Shown one piece after another: positions 7,702 through 14,921 of a stretch of DNA of 23,089 nt (position 1 is the stretch's first letter; the number at the start of each line of letters is the position of its first letter). The position numbers were made by a program, and so were the translations under genes. The notes under the pieces are model-generated. The model had not been told where the DNA came from. It saw nothing but the letters and a program-made list of their open reading frames with translations, and did not search any database. This stretch comes from Pseudonocardiales bacterium (lineage in GTDB: Bacteria > Actinomycetota > Actinomycetes > Mycobacteriales > Jatrophihabitantaceae), in the NCBI GenBank assembly GCA_030840415.1, contig JAVEEO010000403.1:1-23089 (forward strand), read 5' to 3'.

Positions 7702-8394
7702 TCAGCGCCCGGTCGGCAGTGTCCCGCCGGTGTCGGTGAACCGCTTGAAGGACAGAGCCGTTCCGGCCAGGACGGCCAGCAGGCTGATCCAGTACCCGAA
7801 CGCGTGGCCCTTGTCGATCTTGAAACCCAGGATGCCGGTTCCGGCGGTGTTGCCCGGTATCACGAACAGCGCGAGCAACAGCAACAGCGAGGCAAGGCCG
7901 AACGCGGCCAGCACCACCAGCCGGACCGGAAATGCCAGCCGCACGCTGCCGGACAGCTGTACCGCCAGCAGCAACGCGGCGCTGACTGCCAGCAGGGTGG
8001 CCAGTGGTGCCAGCGCGCCGTGCCAGGCATTGGTCGTCACCGTCTGGGAAAAGGTGGCGATGGTGACCTTGTAGGAGAAGTAGGCGAAGAACGAGAACAG
8101 GAAGGCGAGCACACCGGCCGCGACGATCGCCCAGTCCAGCGGGTCGACGCTGGCCGGATCGAAGCCCCGCAGGCCGGCGTAGCGATTGCCGGGAGCCGGC
8201 GGGGTGGGTGGCGGGTAGTTCGGCTGGCCGTAGCCGGACTGGCTGTCGCCGGGCGGGGCGTAGGCCGGCTCACCGGTCACCGGCTGGCCGAAGCCGGGCG
8301 GGGGGTAGGTCGGCTCGCCGTAACCGGCGGGCGGCGGGGTGGGTGGCTGCGGCGGCACGCCGCCGGGGCCGGGTTGCCGAGGCTCTTCCGTCAT
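7702..8394 (-). CDS. four-helix membrane protein with Pro/Tyr/Gly-rich N-terminus
   Basis: This is a 230-residue protein. Residues 1-75 are proline-rich and disordered (PPQPPTPPPAGYGEPTYPPP, GYGQPNYPPPTPPAPG). Four hydrophobic segments follow (LDWAIVAAGVLAFLFSFFAYFSY, LATLLAVSAALLLAVQL, LVVLAAFGLASLLLLLALFVI, AFGYWISLLAVLAGTALSF). It looks like the mirror image of the next gene, with the low-complexity part in front of the helices instead of behind. The two may be related or functionally paired, but I see no clear residue-level match beyond composition. ATG at 8394 has GGGGA 6 bases upstream. It lies between sucD (with its terminator) and the DUF5336-like gene, so it probably has its own promoter in 8395-8519; a TAGCTT on the minus strand near 8445 is one weak candidate. 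Confidence 0.7.
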   Translation of the reverse strand: MTEEPRQPGPGGVPPQPPTPPPAGYGEPTYPPPGFGQPVTGEPAYAPPGDSQSGYGQPNYPPPTPPAPGNRYAGLRGFDPASVDPLDWAIVAAGVLAFLFSFFAYFSYKVTIATFSQTVTTNAWHGALAPLATLLAVSAALLLAVQLSGSVRLAFPVRLVVLAAFGLASLLLLLALFVIPGNTAGTGILGFKIDKGHAFGYWISLLAVLAGTALSFKRFTDTGGTLPTGR

Positions 8395-8519
8395 GGTGTT
8401 CCCCGTTCTGTGAGGGCCATAGCTGGTTCACAACGGAGCCCAAGCTATACCCGCGGCCGCTACCGCACCCACCGAATGACGAGCCCCCAGGGACGGGCAA
8501 CCGCACGGCAGAAACAGTT

Positions 8520-8548
8520 GGCCCGGACGCGCGGCGCGCGTCCGGGCC
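8520..8548 (-). terminator. strong hairpin terminator after sucCD
   Basis: GGCCCGGACGCGC (8520-8532), loop GGC, then GCGCGTCCGGGCC (8536-8548): a perfect 13-bp stem with a 3-base loop, 20 bases after the sucD stop. On the minus strand it is followed by AACTGTTTCTG, a poor U tract. It is therefore a GC-rich actinobacterial type of terminator rather than a classic intrinsic one. Confidence 0.75.
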
Positions 8549-8567
8549 AGCCGGGGAGTTCCAGCGC

Positions 8568-9485
8568 TCAGGAGCTGAGCAGCTCCCGCATCAACCGGGC
8601 CGTCTCGCTGGGGGTCTTGCCGACCCGCACGCCGGCCGCCTCCAGGGCTTCCTTCTTGGCCTGTGCGGTGCCCGAGGACCCCGAGACGATCGCACCGGCG
8701 TGGCCCATGGTCTTGCCCTCGGGCGCGGTGAAGCCGGCGACGTAACCCACCACCGGCTTGGTGATGTGCTCGGCGATGTAGGCGGCGGCCCGCTCCTCGG
8801 CGTCGCCGCCGATCTCGCCGATCATCACGATCGCCTCGGTGTCCGGGTCGTCCTGGAAGGCCTGCAGGCAGTCGATGTGGGTGGTGCCGATCACCGGGTC
8901 GCCCCCGATGCCGACCGCCGAGGAGAAGCCGAGGTCGCGCAGCTCGAACATCATCTGGTACGTCAGGGTGCCCGACTTCGACACCAGGCCGATCGGTCCG
9001 GAGCCGGTGATGTTGGCCGGGATGATGCCGGCGTTGGACTTGCCCGGGCTGATCAGACCGGGGCAGTTCGGGCCGATGATCCGGGTCCGCGGCGGGAGCT
9101 GGCGATCGCCGCCATTCAGTTGAGCGCCCTTGTCGAGGTTATAGGCCCAGGCCGCGGTGGAATCGTGCACCGGCACGCCCTCGGTGATCACCACGCACAG
9201 GCCGATGCCGGCGTCGACGGCCTCGATGATGGCGTCCTTGGTGAACGCCGGCGGCACGAACAGCACCGAGACGTCGGCACCGGTCTTGGCCATCGCGTCG
9301 GCGACCGAGCCGAACACCGCGACGTCGGTGCCGTCGACGTCCACGGTCGAGCCGGCCTTGCGGGGGTTCACCCCGCCGACGATGTCGGTGCCCGAGGCCA
9401 GCATCCGGCGGGTGTGCTTCATGCCCTCCGAGCCGGTCATGCCCTGGACGATGACCTTGGACTTCTCGTTCAGAAAGATTGCCAT
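8568..9485 (-). CDS. sucD: succinyl-CoA synthetase (ADP/GDP-forming) alpha subunit
   Basis: SucD is the CoA-binding, phosphohistidine-bearing subunit of the TCA-cycle enzyme that makes ATP or GTP from succinyl-CoA. The 305-residue product has the N-terminal CoA-binding fold ([29 protein letters not shown]), [24 protein letters not shown] and IGGDPVIGT. The phosphorylated histidine is His262 in GHAGAIVSG. Residues 121-132 ([12 protein letters not shown]) look like an insertion between the usual DKG and [10 protein letters not shown]. The ATG at 9485 lies 12 bases after the sucC stop, so the two form an operon ended by the 8520-8548 hairpin. Confidence 0.96.
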   Translation of the reverse strand: MAIFLNEKSKVIVQGMTGSEGMKHTRRMLASGTDIVGGVNPRKAGSTVDVDGTDVAVFGSVADAMAKTGADVSVLFVPPAFTKDAIIEAVDAGIGLCVVITEGVPVHDSTAAWAYNLDKGAQLNGGDRQLPPRTRIIGPNCPGLISPGKSNAGIIPANITGSGPIGLVSKSGTLTYQMMFELRDLGFSSAVGIGGDPVIGTTHIDCLQAFQDDPDTEAIVMIGEIGGDAEERAAAYIAEHITKPVVGYVAGFTAPEGKTMGHAGAIVSGSSGTAQAKKEALEAAGVRVGKTPSETARLMRELLSS

Positions 9486-9497
9486 CTCGTCAGTCCC

Positions 9498-10667
9498 CTA
9501 CTTCGCGCTGTTGGCGAGTTCGGCGGCCTTCTCGGCGCCGTCGTCCATGGTGTCGGCCAGCGTGACCAGCGGGTGGGCGGCCTCGGTGAGGATCCGCCGA
9601 CCCTCCTCGACGTTGTTGCCGTCCAGCCGGACCACCAGCGGCTTGGTCGCCGAGCTGCCCAGCATGCCCAGCGCGGCCACGATCCCGTTGGCCACCGCGT
9701 CGCAGGCCGTGATGCCGCCGAAGACGTTGACGAACACCGACCGGACCGCCTGGTCGCCGAGGATGATCTCCAGGCCGTTGGCCATCACCTCGGCCGACGC
9801 GCCACCGCCGATGTCGAGGAAGTTGGCGGGCTTCACCCCGCCGTGGGACTCACCCGCGTAGGCGACCACGTCCAGCGTGGACATCACCAGGCCGGCGCCG
9901 TTGCCGATGATGCCGACCTCACCGTCCAATTTGACGTAGTTGAGGCCCTTTTCCTTGGCCTTGGCCTCCAGCGGGTCGGCCGCGGCGGTGTCCTCGAGGT
10001 CGGCGTTGCCGGCCTGCCGGAAGTCGGCGTTGTCGTCCAGGGACACCTTGCCGTCGAGTGCCAGCACTTCACCCGAAGCAACCCGGGCCAGCGGGTTGAT
10101 CTCGACCAGGGTGGCGTCCTGGGCCACGAAGGTCTCCCACAGCTTGACCACCGTGTCGGCGGTGGAGTCGATCACCTCGGCCGGGAAGTTGGCCTGGGTC
10201 AGGATCTCGGTGGCCTTGGCCTTGTCGACGCCGGCGATCGCGTCGATCGGCACCCGGGCCAGCGCCTCGGGCCGCTCGACGGCCAGCTCCTCGATCTCCA
10301 TGCCGCCCTCGGCCGAGGCCATCGCCAGGAAGGTGCGGTTGGACCGGTCGAGCAGGAAGGAGAAGTAGTACTCGTTCTCGATCTGGGCGCCGGGGTCGAC
10401 CAGCACCCGGTGAACGGTGTGGCCCTTGATGTCCATGCCCAGAATGGCCCGGGCTGCCTCCTCCGCCTCGGCGGGGGTCTTGGCCAGCTTCACCCCGCCG
10501 GCCTTGCCGCGGCCGCCGACCTTGACCTGGGCCTTGACGACCACCACGCCGCCGATCCGCTCGGCGGCCGCCCGGGCCTGCTCGGGGGTGTCGGCGGTCT
10601 CGCCCAGCCCGACCGGAACACCGTGCGCGGCGAACAACTGCTTCGCCTGGTACTCGAACAGATCCAC
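9498..10667 (-). CDS. sucC: succinyl-CoA synthetase beta subunit
   Basis: SucC is the nucleotide-binding ATP-grasp subunit that pairs with SucD. The 389-residue product starts [20 protein letters not shown]. It shows the ATP-grasp glycine loop [20 protein letters not shown], the metal-binding region ([22 protein letters not shown]), DIGGGAS and [18 protein letters not shown]. Length is normal. The start is GTG at 10667, with GGAAGAGG 4 bases upstream, on the purine-rich stretch AAAGGACGGAAGAGG. The 125 bases between the cobalamin-binding gene and sucC contain a 10-base palindrome GTTGGCCAAC (10770-10779) and GGCTATCCCGTAGCC (10725-10739, 5-bp arms). The sucC promoter should be here, but I cannot place it. 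Confidence 0.96.
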   Translation of the reverse strand: MDLFEYQAKQLFAAHGVPVGLGETADTPEQARAAAERIGGVVVVKAQVKVGGRGKAGGVKLAKTPAEAEEAARAILGMDIKGHTVHRVLVDPGAQIENEYYFSFLLDRSNRTFLAMASAEGGMEIEELAVERPEALARVPIDAIAGVDKAKATEILTQANFPAEVIDSTADTVVKLWETFVAQDATLVEINPLARVASGEVLALDGKVSLDDNADFRQAGNADLEDTAAADPLEAKAKEKGLNYVKLDGEVGIIGNGAGLVMSTLDVVAYAGESHGGVKPANFLDIGGGASAEVMANGLEIILGDQAVRSVFVNVFGGITACDAVANGIVAALGMLGSSATKPLVVRLDGNNVEEGRRILTEAAHPLVTLADTMDDGAEKAAELANSAK

Positions 10668-10792
10668 GAGGCCTCTTCCGTCCTTTCGACGTGCCGGTTG
10701 GTTGCCGCCCAGCTCGGCTAGTCAGGCTATCCCGTAGCCCGGGACGGCCGATAACCGAGCGGACGTGATGTTGGCCAACTAACCTTCGCCGG

Positions 10793-11197
10793 CTACCCCA
10801 CGCCGGCGCCGACGTTCTCGCGGACCCAGCGGACGATCTCCTCCATGGTCGCGCCCGGGGTGAACACCTTCGCCACCCCGAGCCGCTGCAGCTCGGGTAG
10901 ATCGCCGTCGGGGATGATGCCGCCGCCGAAGACCACCACGTCCGTTGCCTCCCGCTCGGCCAGCAGCTCGGTCACCCGGCGGAACAGCGTCATGTGGGCG
11001 CCCGACAGCACCGACAGCCCCACGCAGTCGGCGTCCTCCTGGATCACCGTCTCCACGATCTGCTCCGGCGTCTGGTGCAGGCCGGTGTAGATGACCTCCA
11101 TACCGGCGTCGCGCAGCGCCCGGGCCACCACCTTGGCCCCGCGGTCGTGGCCGTCCAGGCCCGGCTTGGCCACGACCACCCGGATTCGCTCACTCAT
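10793..11197 (-). CDS. stand-alone cobalamin (B12)-binding domain protein
   Basis: This 134-residue protein starts [20 protein letters not shown]. It has the DxHxxG cobalamin-binding motif (Asp15, His17, Gly20), then [36 protein letters not shown] and [11 protein letters not shown]. These are the full set of landmarks of the C-terminal B12-binding domain of methylmalonyl-CoA mutase-type enzymes. Only this domain is present, so it must work with a separate catalytic subunit encoded elsewhere. Such mutases make succinyl-CoA, the substrate of SucCD encoded next to it. ATG at 11197 has GGGAG about 8 bases upstream. An upstream in-frame extension to 11431 is not protein-like and is not used. Confidence 0.9.
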   Translation of the reverse strand: MSERIRVVVAKPGLDGHDRGAKVVARALRDAGMEVIYTGLHQTPEQIVETVIQEDADCVGLSVLSGAHMTLFRRVTELLAEREATDVVVFGGGIIPDGDLPELQRLGVAKVFTPGATMEEIVRWVRENVGAGVG

Positions 11198-11279
11198 GCT
11201 CTGCTCCCGATCTCGTCCGCGCCCTGCACCAGTCCTGCCACATCGTGACAGACCTGTCCTGCTGGCCCCGGCTCCTCTG

Positions 11280-11313
11280 CCGCGTTGTGGAAACTCCGCC
11301 GCGCTGTGGAAAC
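11280..11313. repeat. direct repeat CCGCG(T/C)TGTGGAAAC in a divergent intergenic region
   Basis: Two near-identical 15-base copies lie at 11280-11294 and 11299-11313, period 19 bases and one mismatch. They are in the 263-base gap between the divergent B12-binding and hydrolase genes. The spacing (about two helical turns) suits a dimeric regulator on one DNA face, but no regulator is known. Apart from the Shine-Dalgarno of the hydrolase gene, nothing else in this gap was recognised. Confidence 0.4.
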
Positions 11314-11460
11314 CGACCAGCCCGTACCGCAGGGTATGCCGGTCGCCGGCCCGCGCCACGCCCGGCCGTGGCCGACCGCAACCGACCGGCGCCGAGCCCG
11401 GCGTCGTGTCAGAGTGGTGAACAGCGAGCAAACGGAGCTGTCCCGCAGGAGGATTTGCCG

Positions 11461-12333
11461 ATGTCGGTCCCCGGATGGGTGGCGCGCGGCCCCCGGCTGC
11501 TGCGGCGCACCCCGGCAGCGGTGGCCGCCGAGGCGCTGGGTGCCGGCCAGGAGCTGGTCTGGCTGGCCGCGCACGCGCTCACCTACCCCGCCGGGCTGCT
11601 GGCCGAACAGGTCGCGATGGAGGACTCCCGCTACCGGATCGACACCCTGTCCCCGCTCACCCGCGGACTGATCCTGGCCGACATCGCCGCCGCCGGGCGA
11701 CCGGTGGTGCTGGTACACGGCATCGGCGACAACCGCTCCGCCTTCACCATCCTGCGGCGCACCCTGCGCCGGCGCGGCTTCGGCAGGATCGTGACCGTCA
11801 ACTACTCCCCGCTCACCTCAGACGTCCGGACGGCGGCAGCTGAACTCGGCCGGCATGTGGAACGGGTCTGCCGGCAGTCCGGCTATGAGCAGGTGTTCGT
11901 GGTCGGCCACTCGCTGGGCGGCATCATCGCCCGCTACTACGTGCAGTGCCTGGCCGGCGACTCCAGGGTGGGCACCCTGGTTACCCTCGGCTCGCCGCAT
12001 GCCGGCAGCCAGTTGGCGCGGATGGCCCCGCTGCTGGTCGGCCGGCAGCTGCGGCCCAACTCCGAGCTGATGCGCGAGCTGGCCGGGCCGGCCAGCTGCA
12101 ACACCCGGTTCGTGGCCATCTACTCCGACCGCGACGAGGTGGTGGTGCCGCATCGCAGCGCCCGGCTGGACCACCCGGACCTGAGCGTCAACCGGATACA
12201 GGTGCACGGCGTCGGCCACCTGTCGCTGCTGGTGAACAGCTCGGTGGCGCATGCCATCGCGGCTGCGCTGACCGGCGAGGCCGGCCGGCTGACCGACAGT
12301 TCGGACGTCGACGCGCCCGTGTCGGCGAGCTAG
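11461..12333 (+). CDS. alpha/beta hydrolase, lipase/esterase type
   Basis: This 290-residue protein has the oxyanion-hole motif [14 protein letters not shown] (near residues 82-95), the nucleophile elbow GHSLGG (Ser151), a probable acid in YSDRDEVV (Asp225) and the catalytic His253 in [21 protein letters not shown] is typical of triacylglycerol lipase-like members. The first 50 residues contain a moderately hydrophobic stretch ([18 protein letters not shown]) but no classic signal peptide. The substrate is unknown, probably a lipid ester. ATG at 11461 is firm: AGGAGG lies at 11447-11452 with an 8-base spacer, the best Shine-Dalgarno in the window. The longer frame from 11245 is rejected. Confidence 0.85.
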   Translation: MSVPGWVARGPRLLRRTPAAVAAEALGAGQELVWLAAHALTYPAGLLAEQVAMEDSRYRIDTLSPLTRGLILADIAAAGRPVVLVHGIGDNRSAFTILRRTLRRRGFGRIVTVNYSPLTSDVRTAAAELGRHVERVCRQSGYEQVFVVGHSLGGIIARYYVQCLAGDSRVGTLVTLGSPHAGSQLARMAPLLVGRQLRPNSELMRELAGPASCNTRFVAIYSDRDEVVVPHRSARLDHPDLSVNRIQVHGVGHLSLLVNSSVAHAIAAALTGEAGRLTDSSDVDAPVSAS

Positions 12334-12480
12334 TTTGCCCATCCAGCATTTGATGCGTTACGGTTCCGCTTCGCGTCCCCTTAACAACAAGTAGGGCTGC
12401 CAGCCACTTCGAATGTGCCGGGACCGCCATGCGCGGAACGACCCCCGCGGCAGTAATTCGAACGGTATGGAGGCAGCTGA

Positions 12481-13569
12481 GTGGGACGTCACAGCGCGCC
12501 CTCACCCGCCGCTTCCTACCCACCAGCACTACCGATCTCGATCGGTCCCCGGCATGCCCGGCCGGCCGCTGATCGGACCTCGGGCCGGCGGCGGGTCGCC
12601 GTTCCCGGCCCGCTGGCAGGCTCGGCACCACAGTCGTTTGCGCGGCACCGGGCAGCAAGCTCACCCGTCCTCCCGGCCCTGCCCGGACGCGCCGAGCCGG
12701 CCCGGCACCGGGCAGTCGAACCGGCCCTGCCGAACCGGGCCGTCGAACCGGCGCTGCCGAACCGGGCCGTCGAACCGGCCCTGCCGAACCGGGCCGTCGA
12801 ACCGGCGCTGCCGAACCGGGCACCGCTGTGGCGCCGGTCCCCGGTGGTACCGGCCGCGGTCGCCGTGCTCGCGGTGTGGAGCGGAGCGAATGCCCCGCGG
12901 CTGCTGCCGGCCGGCCATGCCGGTCCGGTGTCGCAGGCGGCCGGCGCCCCGCTGGAGCTGAGCGGACTGGTCGCCGGGTCGGTCGAGTCCGACAGCGCCG
13001 TCGACTCCACCACGGTGAGCGCCGCGGCGCGGCTGGCCCAGGCTGATCGCCGGGTCTCACGCGCCAGCCGCACGCTGCCCGGCCCCCGCGCCGACCTCGC
13101 CGCCCCGCTCCGGTCGGCGGTGCTGAAGCCGGCCGCCAAACCCGCCAAGCCGGCCGCCCGCTGGGTGCGGCCCAGCGTCGGGCCCGAGTCCTCCTGCTTC
13201 TGCATGCGCTGGGGCGTGATGCACGAGGGCATCGACCTGGCCGGCCCGCTCGGCTCACCGATCGTGGCGGTCGGCGACGGGGTGGTGGTCGAGGCCGGCC
13301 CGGCCAACGGCTTCGGGCTGTGGGTGGTGATCCGGCACGCGAACGGCGACTACAGCATCTACGGCCACATGTACACCTACTACGTCACCGTCGGACAGCA
13401 CGTGCGCGCCGGCCAGCACATCGCCGACATCGGAGCCAACGGCCAGTCCACCGGGCCGCACCTGCACTTCGGAATCGCCCGGGGCAGCGCCTTCGGCCCG
13501 TACCTCGATCCAATTCCGTGGCTGGCCGCCCGCGGCGTCGCGATCGGCCCGTACAACCCGGACGCCTGA
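12481..13569 (+). CDS. M23-family metallopeptidase (LytM-type) with N-terminal nonapeptide repeats
   Basis: This 362-residue protein is probably a cell-wall endopeptidase or LytM factor. Residues 1-118 are basic, Pro/Ala/Arg-rich and probably cytosolic. They hold four copies of RAVEPALPN at 77-112. Residues 121-139 form a weak membrane anchor (PVVPAAVAVLAVWSGANAP). A linker follows, then the M23 domain (about 230-355). Zinc ligands and catalytic residues are His248 and Asp252 (HEGIDLAGPLGSPI), His296 (YGHM), and His327 and His329 (TGPHLHF). Oddly, the usual S-x-F-G-x-RWG before the first histidine reads SSCFCMRWG, with Cys239 and Cys241. The start is GTG at 12481 with GGAGG 7 bases upstream. 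M. tuberculosis Rv0950c, also M23, holds the equivalent place. The 147 bases before it were checked for a c-di-AMP riboswitch and none was seen. Confidence 0.88.
   Translation: MGRHSAPSPAASYPPALPISIGPRHARPAADRTSGRRRVAVPGPLAGSAPQSFARHRAASSPVLPALPGRAEPARHRAVEPALPNRAVEPALPNRAVEPALPNRAVEPALPNRAPLWRRSPVVPAAVAVLAVWSGANAPRLLPAGHAGPVSQAAGAPLELSGLVAGSVESDSAVDSTTVSAAARLAQADRRVSRASRTLPGPRADLAAPLRSAVLKPAAKPAKPAARWVRPSVGPESSCFCMRWGVMHEGIDLAGPLGSPIVAVGDGVVVEAGPANGFGLWVVIRHANGDYSIYGHMYTYYVTVGQHVRAGQHIADIGANGQSTGPHLHFGIARGSAFGPYLDPIPWLAARGVAIGPYNPDA
12709..12816. repeat. four tandem 27-bp coding repeats (RAVEPALPN) in the M23 gene
   Basis: The units are at 12709-12735, 12736-12762, 12763-12789 and 12790-12816. 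The second alanine codon alternates GCC, GCG, GCC, GCG, so the array grew by duplicating a 54-bp pair of units. Only one other base differs (GCA for GCC in unit 1). Confidence 0.95.
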
Positions 13570-13652
13570 CGCCTCACTCAGCCGGATCGGCAATACTGCC
13601 AGGGCAGCTGCCGGTGCGGTGCCGCAGCGCGAGACGGACGGCGGCCAGCGCG

Positions 13653-14921
13653 ATGACCAGTTCCAGCATGGTCCGGCGCCGGCAGTTGCCGCAGCTCGAA
13701 CTGCCCGGGGCCATCGTCGCGCAGGGCCGGCACTCGATCGCGCTGCGCTGGCTGCTCTCCCGGGCGCTGACGCTGTCGATCCTGGTGTTCGGGCACGAGA
13801 GCGACGTCACCGGCGACGGGAAGTACTACGCCCGCAGCCTGCACCAACTGTTCGAGGGCGGCGGCCTGCGCACCACCCTGCAGGAGTACCCGCTGCCGGT
13901 CTTCCTGGTGATCCTTCCCCAGTTCGTGCTGGGCTTTCTCAACCAGGTCGCCTTCATCATCCTGTTCGCGCTGTCGATGCTGATCGTGGACGCGGTGTTC
14001 ACCGGCTTCCTGTGGCGCGGCGACGGCCGGCGGCGCGGCGACGCCACCAACCTGTGGCTGTGGTTCGTCCCGGCGATGGGACCGCTGGCCTACTTCCGGT
14101 TCGACCTGGTACCGGCGGTGCTGGCCGGCGGCGCGGTGCTGGCCGCCGTCCGCCGGCCCGCGGTGGCCGGCGCGCTGACCGCGTTCGGGGCCGCCCTGAA
14201 GCTGTGGCCGGCAGTCATGCTGCCGACCTTCCTGATCCGGCGCGGCGACCGTCGGCAGGTGCTGATCGGCTTCCTCGGCACCGCGATCCTGACCGGCGGC
14301 CTCGCGGTGGTGCTCGGCGGCGTCAGCCGCACCCTGTCGCCGCTGCGGTGGCAGTCCGCCCGCGGCCTGCAGATCGAGTCGATCGCCGCGACCCCGCTGA
14401 TGCTGGCTCGGATGGTGCACCCGGTGGGCACCTGGGACATCCACGTGTCGCAGTACAAGGCCTTCGAGATCTTCGGGCCCGGGGTGCACCTGACCAGCCG
14501 GCTGACCAGCCTGCTCACCGTGCTGGGCGGGGTGCTGCTGGTCGTGCTGTGGTGGCGCGCGCACTCGGCGGCGTCGCCGTCGGCCGAGACCCTCGGCTGG
14601 ATCTTCCTGGCCACCGCGCTGGTGGTCACCGTGACCAACAAGACCCTCAGCCCGCAGTACCTGTTGTGGCTCGGCGGCCCGGCGGCGGCCCTGGCGGTCC
14701 GGGCACCGGCCGATCCGGCGGTGCGTACCTTCGCACGGGTGTTGCTGGTCACCGCGGTGGCCACCCATCTGGTGTTTCCGATCGGCTACAACGCGCTGCT
14801 CAAGACCCACTCGTTCATGCCACTGGTGACCCTGGACCTGGCGGCACGCAACCTGCTGCTGCTCTGGCTGACCTGGTACGCGGTGCGCCAGGTCTGGATC
14901 CAGACCCGGCGGGCCGGGTGA
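13653..14921 (+). CDS. GT87-type (DUF2029) polyprenol-phosphate-mannose mannosyltransferase-like membrane protein
   Basis: This protein of about 422 residues begins MTSSSMVRRRQLPQLELPGA and has about ten transmembrane segments (for example VFLVILPQFVLGFLNQVAFIILFALSMLIV). The first extracytoplasmic loop carries acidic SDVTGDGKYYARSLHQLFEG. It also contains YFRFDLVPAVLAGGAVLAA, GALTAFGAALKLWPAVMLP and NKTLSPQYLLWLGGPAA, typical of GT87 GT-C glycosyltransferases that use polyprenyl-phosphate sugars for mannan or arabinomannan assembly. The substrate is inferred only. Start choice is uncertain: ATG 13653, ATG 13668 and GTG 13614 are in frame and none has a clear ribosome binding site. The stop overlaps the next gene's GTG (GTGA), implying coupled translation. 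Confidence 0.75.
   Translation: MTSSSMVRRRQLPQLELPGAIVAQGRHSIALRWLLSRALTLSILVFGHESDVTGDGKYYARSLHQLFEGGGLRTTLQEYPLPVFLVILPQFVLGFLNQVAFIILFALSMLIVDAVFTGFLWRGDGRRRGDATNLWLWFVPAMGPLAYFRFDLVPAVLAGGAVLAAVRRPAVAGALTAFGAALKLWPAVMLPTFLIRRGDRRQVLIGFLGTAILTGGLAVVLGGVSRTLSPLRWQSARGLQIESIAATPLMLARMVHPVGTWDIHVSQYKAFEIFGPGVHLTSRLTSLLTVLGGVLLVVLWWRAHSAASPSAETLGWIFLATALVVTVTNKTLSPQYLLWLGGPAAALAVRAPADPAVRTFARVLLVTAVATHLVFPIGYNALLKTHSFMPLVTLDLAARNLLLLWLTWYAVRQVWIQTRRAG

Noticed and set aside
10725..10779. Palindromes GGCTATCCCGTAGCC and GTTGGCCAAC as sucC operators
   Set aside because: Both are short and unsupported by any known regulator site; noted in the sucC entry but not called as operators.
12334..12480. 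ydaO-type c-di-AMP riboswitch before the M23 gene
   Set aside because: Such riboswitches often precede wall-hydrolase genes in actinobacteria, but I could not find the conserved motifs in these 147 bases.
12709..12816. CRISPR-like regularly spaced repeats
   Set aside because: The units are directly tandem with no spacers and encode an in-frame nonapeptide.
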